From a virus: a stretch of 32,505 bases of DNA. The notes under the pieces are model-generated. The model saw only the letters and a program-made list of their open reading frames with translations. It searched no databases and was not told the DNA's origin. Of the stretch, positions 28,483-32,505 are shown in pieces. Position 1 is the stretch's first letter. Each line of letters begins with the position of its first letter. The stretch spans positions 1 through 32,505 of the IMG/VR virus record IMGVR_UViG_3300035138_000043, one strand, 5' to 3'. The position numbers and the translations under genes are program-made.

Positions 28483-31329
28483 ATGCCAGACCTTTATAGT
28501 AATGGATCAGGTACACCACCTAGTTATAGATATTACTTGGTTAATAATAAGAATCAATGTGCTACGCCATTAACTCTTCCTAGTAATTGTGCTGTTACTA
28601 AAATAAAAGTTTATGCGGCCGGTTATTATGCAAATGTTAGCACAAGATTGGCAATATGGTCGCCGGGAGGTAGTCTAAAAGTCCAAAGTTCTACGTTTAC
28701 AATGGGTAGTGGCTCGGCTTCCGTAGGTGGTCAATCATGGAACAGCAGAGATGTTACACCTACTTATTTATCGAGTGGTACATATTGGGTAGGTTTATAT
28801 AGAAATCCTGGTACTGGTCATATAATGGGTACTACATCAACTGGTACAACAGGATATACAAAAACAAATACAGCATCATTTCCAAATATATCTAGTATGT
28901 CAGGTTATGCATCTGATGATAAAAGAATGTATGTCGGAGTATTTTATATTTTACCACCTAATGCACCTAGTAGTTTATCAGTATCTCGTAATAGTGATAC
29001 ATCACAAACTATATCATGGACTAGAAATGCAACAACAGATAGACCATATACAAGTCAAATATTATATAAGTATAATATTATTCATGGTACTTATTCACCA
29101 CTTAAAACATTATCTGGTTCAGCGACTAGTTATACTGATACAACCACTATCGCTAATAGATATTATAAATATAAAATCGTAGCTGTAAATGCGGCTGGTA
29201 CATCTGGTTATTCAAATGAAGATGATATTAATACTACTCCGGCGGCTCCAACAGATGTAGTTGCTACAAGAGTCGGTAGTACTGTAGAAATTGATTGGGT
29301 TGAAAATGCTACTAACGAAACAGCTTTAACAATTGAAAGAAAAACTAGTTCTGATAATATAAGTTGGACTAGTTATAGTGTTTTAGATTCAGGATTATCA
29401 CCAGATGAAAATCATTATGTTGATAATAGTCCTGCTAATTTTAATCAATATCAAATAAAGGCTACTTGTACAAATCCTACTTTGTCGAGTTCATATGCTG
29501 AAAGTAATATTATTCAAACATTAAGCGAACCAGATGCACCAACCGGATTATCTCCAAATGCTATAGGTATTAATGGTAGTACAGATAATATTTTTAGTTG
29601 GAATCATAATTCTAATGATAGTACAGCACAAAGTAAATATAGTTTACATTATAGAATCGTAGGTGCTGGTTCATGGACAGATTATGCAGATGAAGTAGCT
29701 AATACTAATGAATATGTAAATATCACTAGCGGAGAATTTACAAATGGCAATACATATGAATGGCAGGTTATGACTTGGGGTGAATACGCTACCGGTTCCG
29801 ATTGGAGCGATATAGCAACGTTTACAGCAGTAAGTGTACCTGTTGGTAATATAACGTCACCTACAGATGTTACGGATTATCCACAATCTACTTTGGTTAT
29901 ACAATGGGATTACACACAGGCAGAAAGTCAAAAACAGGTCCAGTATATTGCAATATTAGAATCAAGATCAGCAGATGAACCATATACTTATACAATACTT
30001 GAGACCAAAACGGCTTCTACAGATTTAGCAAGTGGTGAAACAGGTTCAGTTACAATGGATACTGTTTTAGAAAATGAAAAAGTTTATAGAGTGCGTTTAA
30101 CAGTTCAATGTGAGGATCAATTGTGGAGTGAAGAATCTTCCATAGTGTTTACAACTGGGTTTTTACAACCAACTAAACCATTGCTTACATTAGACTTAAA
30201 TAGGGTACAAGGTTCTATGGATATTGAAATTACAAATCCTGATGTCGTAACAGAGTACAATAATACATCAACACAAGACAGTTATGTATATAATTATACC
30301 GGGTATGGTGATACTAATTATGATGGTGAAGGTGAATTAAACATGTATTATGGCGGAGGTTCTGATGCTCAAAGTATATGTTTAGATTTTGATTTATCTT
30401 TTTTTGTTGGTAAATCAATAGTAAATGCACAATTACTATTATATAGAAAATCTGCCTATTCTGGTGATATGGAAAGTGAAGTTCATTATATTAATGATAC
30501 ATGGGATGAAACCTCGGTTACATATAATAATTTAAGTTCTAAAATAGATGGTAGTGCTTATGGAAGTCACGCTCATGTAGATGGTGAAGCTGAAACGTGG
30601 GACGTAACAAGTTTATTAGAAGATATAGCAGATGAAACAATAACCGACTTTGAAGGTTTTTATATAGTACCAAACGCAGGCACAGGTTATCCTACAGATG
30701 AATTTTATGATAAAAGTATTGTAGGTAGTGAACCTACAATTTATATAGAAATTTCACCTGAAAATGCAGAAACCGATTATAATATCTTATATAGAAGTAT
30801 CAATGGCGGTGCATGGGAATTAGTAGAGACTAATATACCGAAAAATACAACTGTTACAGACCACATACCTAATGTTGGTGGTAATAATAATTACTATGTA
30901 CAGGCTATAAGTGCAACACCATCAAGTAATAATAGTGATGAGACCGATTTAGATGTTAACTTAACAGGATCATATTTTTTAAATGGTAGTGAGGGTTTAG
31001 GTACGGCTATTAAATTTGTAGGTGATGTTACCTGTGATGAAAACAGAAGTAGAGATGAAGTTATAAGACAATTTGCTGGAAGAACCTATCCGGTTAAATA
31101 TCAAGGTAATAATAAAACACAAATATTAAGTTTTAGTGCGGATTGTCCTTTTGATACATTATATGATGATTTGGTTACTATAATAGAATATATCGGGCAT
31201 ATTTTTTATAGAGATTGGCATGGAAGATATTTTTACTGCCAAATAGATAATCCATCATATAAAGAAAAAACCAATACATCTTATCAATTTAGTTGCACCA
31301 TTAATAGAATAGAAAATCCAAATTTATAA
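28483..31329 (+). CDS. Large distal tail/adhesion protein with FN3 and DNRLRE domains
   Basis: A 948-residue multi-domain tail protein. It opens with a jelly-roll-like domain (about 1-160, CATPLTLPSNCAVTKIKVYAAG). Three or four fibronectin type III domains follow, beginning near APSSLSVSRNS, APTDVVATRVG and APTGLSPNAIG. Then comes a DNRLRE-type beta domain (about 590-760; STQDSYVYNYTG, NAQLLLYRKS, DTWDETSVTYNNL, ETWDVTSLLEDI). A further FN3-like segment and a C-terminal Dit-like part end the protein (QFAGRTYPVKYQG; IGHIFYRDWHGRYFY). The layout suggests a baseplate scaffold with surface-sugar binding. AAAGGAG precedes the ATG. Confidence 0.75.
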   Translation: MPDLYSNGSGTPPSYRYYLVNNKNQCATPLTLPSNCAVTKIKVYAAGYYANVSTRLAIWSPGGSLKVQSSTFTMGSGSASVGGQSWNSRDVTPTYLSSGTYWVGLYRNPGTGHIMGTTSTGTTGYTKTNTASFPNISSMSGYASDDKRMYVGVFYILPPNAPSSLSVSRNSDTSQTISWTRNATTDRPYTSQILYKYNIIHGTYSPLKTLSGSATSYTDTTTIANRYYKYKIVAVNAAGTSGYSNEDDINTTPAAPTDVVATRVGSTVEIDWVENATNETALTIERKTSSDNISWTSYSVLDSGLSPDENHYVDNSPANFNQYQIKATCTNPTLSSSYAESNIIQTLSEPDAPTGLSPNAIGINGSTDNIFSWNHNSNDSTAQSKYSLHYRIVGAGSWTDYADEVANTNEYVNITSGEFTNGNTYEWQVMTWGEYATGSDWSDIATFTAVSVPVGNITSPTDVTDYPQSTLVIQWDYTQAESQKQVQYIAILESRSADEPYTYTILETKTASTDLASGETGSVTMDTVLENEKVYRVRLTVQCEDQLWSEESSIVFTTGFLQPTKPLLTLDLNRVQGSMDIEITNPDVVTEYNNTSTQDSYVYNYTGYGDTNYDGEGELNMYYGGGSDAQSICLDFDLSFFVGKSIVNAQLLLYRKSAYSGDMESEVHYINDTWDETSVTYNNLSSKIDGSAYGSHAHVDGEAETWDVTSLLEDIADETITDFEGFYIVPNAGTGYPTDEFYDKSIVGSEPTIYIEISPENAETDYNILYRSINGGAWELVETNIPKNTTVTDHIPNVGGNNNYYVQAISATPSSNNSDETDLDVNLTGSYFLNGSEGLGTAIKFVGDVTCDENRSRDEVIRQFAGRTYPVKYQGNNKTQILSFSADCPFDTLYDDLVTIIEYIGHIFYRDWHGRYFYCQIDNPSYKEKTNTSYQFSCTINRIENPNL

Positions 31330-31342
31330 AGGAGGTGGTAAC

Positions 31343-32446
31343 TTGAGTACTATTTTTGACAACGGTGGTTTACAATATTTTAGATATGAGTTATTAACTT
31401 TACAAAATGGTAGTTATAAACATGCAGATTGGTTAGATAATTATGTTGAAAAAGGAAGTATTAATGTTAACACCACTAGGGATATAAATGCAGGAGCAAG
31501 TTTTACCATTAAAAATTATGATGATATTAATTTTTTAAAAGATTTAATAAAACCTTGGCTTTATTTTGAACCAAATGATACTACATATCAAATACCATTG
31601 GGTCATTATATGTTATTATCACCTGATAAAAATTATAGTAATAATGTTATCACTAGAAATATAAAAGGATTTGATTTACTTAAAGCTTTAGATCAAAAAA
31701 AGACTATAGTAAGCAATTCATTTGAGGAAGGATCAAATGTTGTTGAAACAATAGAAGGATTATTAGATGGTGTAGGAACATGGGTAGTTCATCAAATAGA
31801 ACCAAACGATGCAACATTACCAGAAAATATAAGTTATGAATTGGGTAAAAGTACGTTATTCATAGTTAATTCATTACTAAATATGATAAATTATTATCCA
31901 TTGTTTTGCACTGGAAACGGTGTGTATAAAGGTATACCTTGGAGTTCTACTCCTAATGTTATACATACCTTTGAAAATAATGAGTTTTCGTTATTAGAGG
32001 ATAATATAGATATAGACGAAGATAAGACCAATATATATAATAAGGCTGTTGTAATAACCAATCGGGCTGATTCTGAAACAGATACGTTTTATGCGACTTG
32101 GACCTTTGAAGATGAAGGATTAGCCGATCATCCATTTAGTATTACTAGTACAGGTTATATAATACCAGAAATATTTAATTCTGAGGCAGTTTCTCAAGAT
32201 TATGTTGATTTGAGAGCTAGGAGAGAATTAAGAAAAATGCTGGAAATAGAAGAAGCTATTACTTACAACCATGCTTTTGTATCTAAATTAAATGATGGAT
32301 TACCATGGCAAGGTGATGCATTTAGGTTTAAACACAGCGATTTAAATATTAATGAAGTGTATCGTATAGTTAGTCAAGATTATTCTTTGCAAACAGGTGT
32401 AAATGTTAAATCTACAATTAGGAGAGTGAAATATACAGATGAATAA
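31343..32446 (+). CDS. Baseplate hub/tail protein
   Basis: A 367-residue protein starting at TTG nine bases after GGAGG. The sequence (NYVEKGSINVNTTRDINAGASFTIKN; PLGHYMLLSPDKN; FEEGSNVVETIEGLL; NVIHTFENNEFSLLEDNIDIDEDKTNIYNKAVVI) matches the general gp27-like hub or tail-associated proteins that follow the distal tail gene in Gram-positive siphoviruses. No lytic domain is present in it. It overlaps the next gene by eight bases. Confidence 0.65.
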   Translation: MSTIFDNGGLQYFRYELLTLQNGSYKHADWLDNYVEKGSINVNTTRDINAGASFTIKNYDDINFLKDLIKPWLYFEPNDTTYQIPLGHYMLLSPDKNYSNNVITRNIKGFDLLKALDQKKTIVSNSFEEGSNVVETIEGLLDGVGTWVVHQIEPNDATLPENISYELGKSTLFIVNSLLNMINYYPLFCTGNGVYKGIPWSSTPNVIHTFENNEFSLLEDNIDIDEDKTNIYNKAVVITNRADSETDTFYATWTFEDEGLADHPFSITSTGYIIPEIFNSEAVSQDYVDLRARRELRKMLEIEEAITYNHAFVSKLNDGLPWQGDAFRFKHSDLNINEVYRIVSQDYSLQTGVNVKSTIRRVKYTDE

Positions 32447-32505
32447 AGATAAGTTAACCGATTTATTAACAAATTCTAAAAATAACACACAAAATCAAAA
32501 CGAAC
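32439..32505 (+). CDS. Start of next tail gene, partial
   Basis: ATG within the end of the hub gene, reading MNKDKLTDLLTNSKNNTQN and on to the window edge, with GGAGAG about 14 bases upstream. Too little is present to identify; by position it is a tail fibre or baseplate component. Confidence 0.6.
   Translation, partial: MNKDKLTDLLTNSKNNTQNQNE

Noticed and set aside
1-32505. CRISPR array, insertion sequence, integrase or attachment site
   Set aside because: No regularly spaced repeats with unique spacers, no transposase or recombinase ORF, and no clear att duplication around the tRNAs could be found by eye.

Overview
The window is part of a tailed-phage genome or prophage with a siphovirus-type tail. 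It is strongly AT-rich, and Shine-Dalgarno sequences of the AGGAGG type precede most genes. Several starts are TTG or GTG, and TGA is used as a stop. This points to a low-GC Bacillota host. The Thr-Pro stalk of the secreted protein at the left edge fits Clostridia, but that is inference. No integrase or lysogeny repressor is visible, so lifestyle cannot be decided.

Layout. (1) 1-10954, all leftward: an early/replication arm. It holds a helix-turn-helix regulator, a zinc-ribbon SF3 helicase, a family B DNA polymerase whose C-terminus looks like a primase-polymerase (AEP) domain, an AbrB-like regulator with its own promoter/operator, a RecD2-like helicase, a small unknown, an M15 endolysin-like peptidase, an ERF single-strand annealing protein, small unknowns (one of 41 aa), an ERCC4-type nuclease and the start of a secreted stalk protein. 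(2) 10955-12127: about 1.17 kb without genes. It has three 20-bp tandem repeats in the early promoter, five exact copies of an 8-mer (AAATCACT), a promoter-terminator pair with no ORF between, and another promoter. It is the best candidate for an origin and control region. (3) 12128-13498, leftward: three small genes of unknown function. (4) 13499-14597: overlapping divergent promoters inside a 12-bp inverted repeat, a strong terminator placed between the rightward promoter and its first gene, a second AbrB-like regulator, and an RNA island with two good tRNAs (Gln-TTG, Met-CAT), three tRNA-like folds with abnormal anticodon arms, and further structured RNA. (5) 14598-32505, rightward: the late operon. 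It encodes small and large terminase, portal, scaffold, major capsid, decoration-like proteins, gp10-like and tail-terminator proteins, two related tail-tube proteins, tail chaperones, head-tail connectors, tape measure, a large FN3/DNRLRE tail protein, a baseplate/hub protein and a partial next gene.

How it works together. ERF, the ERCC4 nuclease and RecD2 would form a recombination set. The PolB-primpol fusion and the SF3 helicase would form a self-contained replisome with its priming parts divided between two proteins. The two AbrB-like proteins sit at the two switch points (mid-early arm and entry to the late arm). The late arm appears controlled by a divergent promoter switch and a leader terminator, which suggests antitermination or attenuation.
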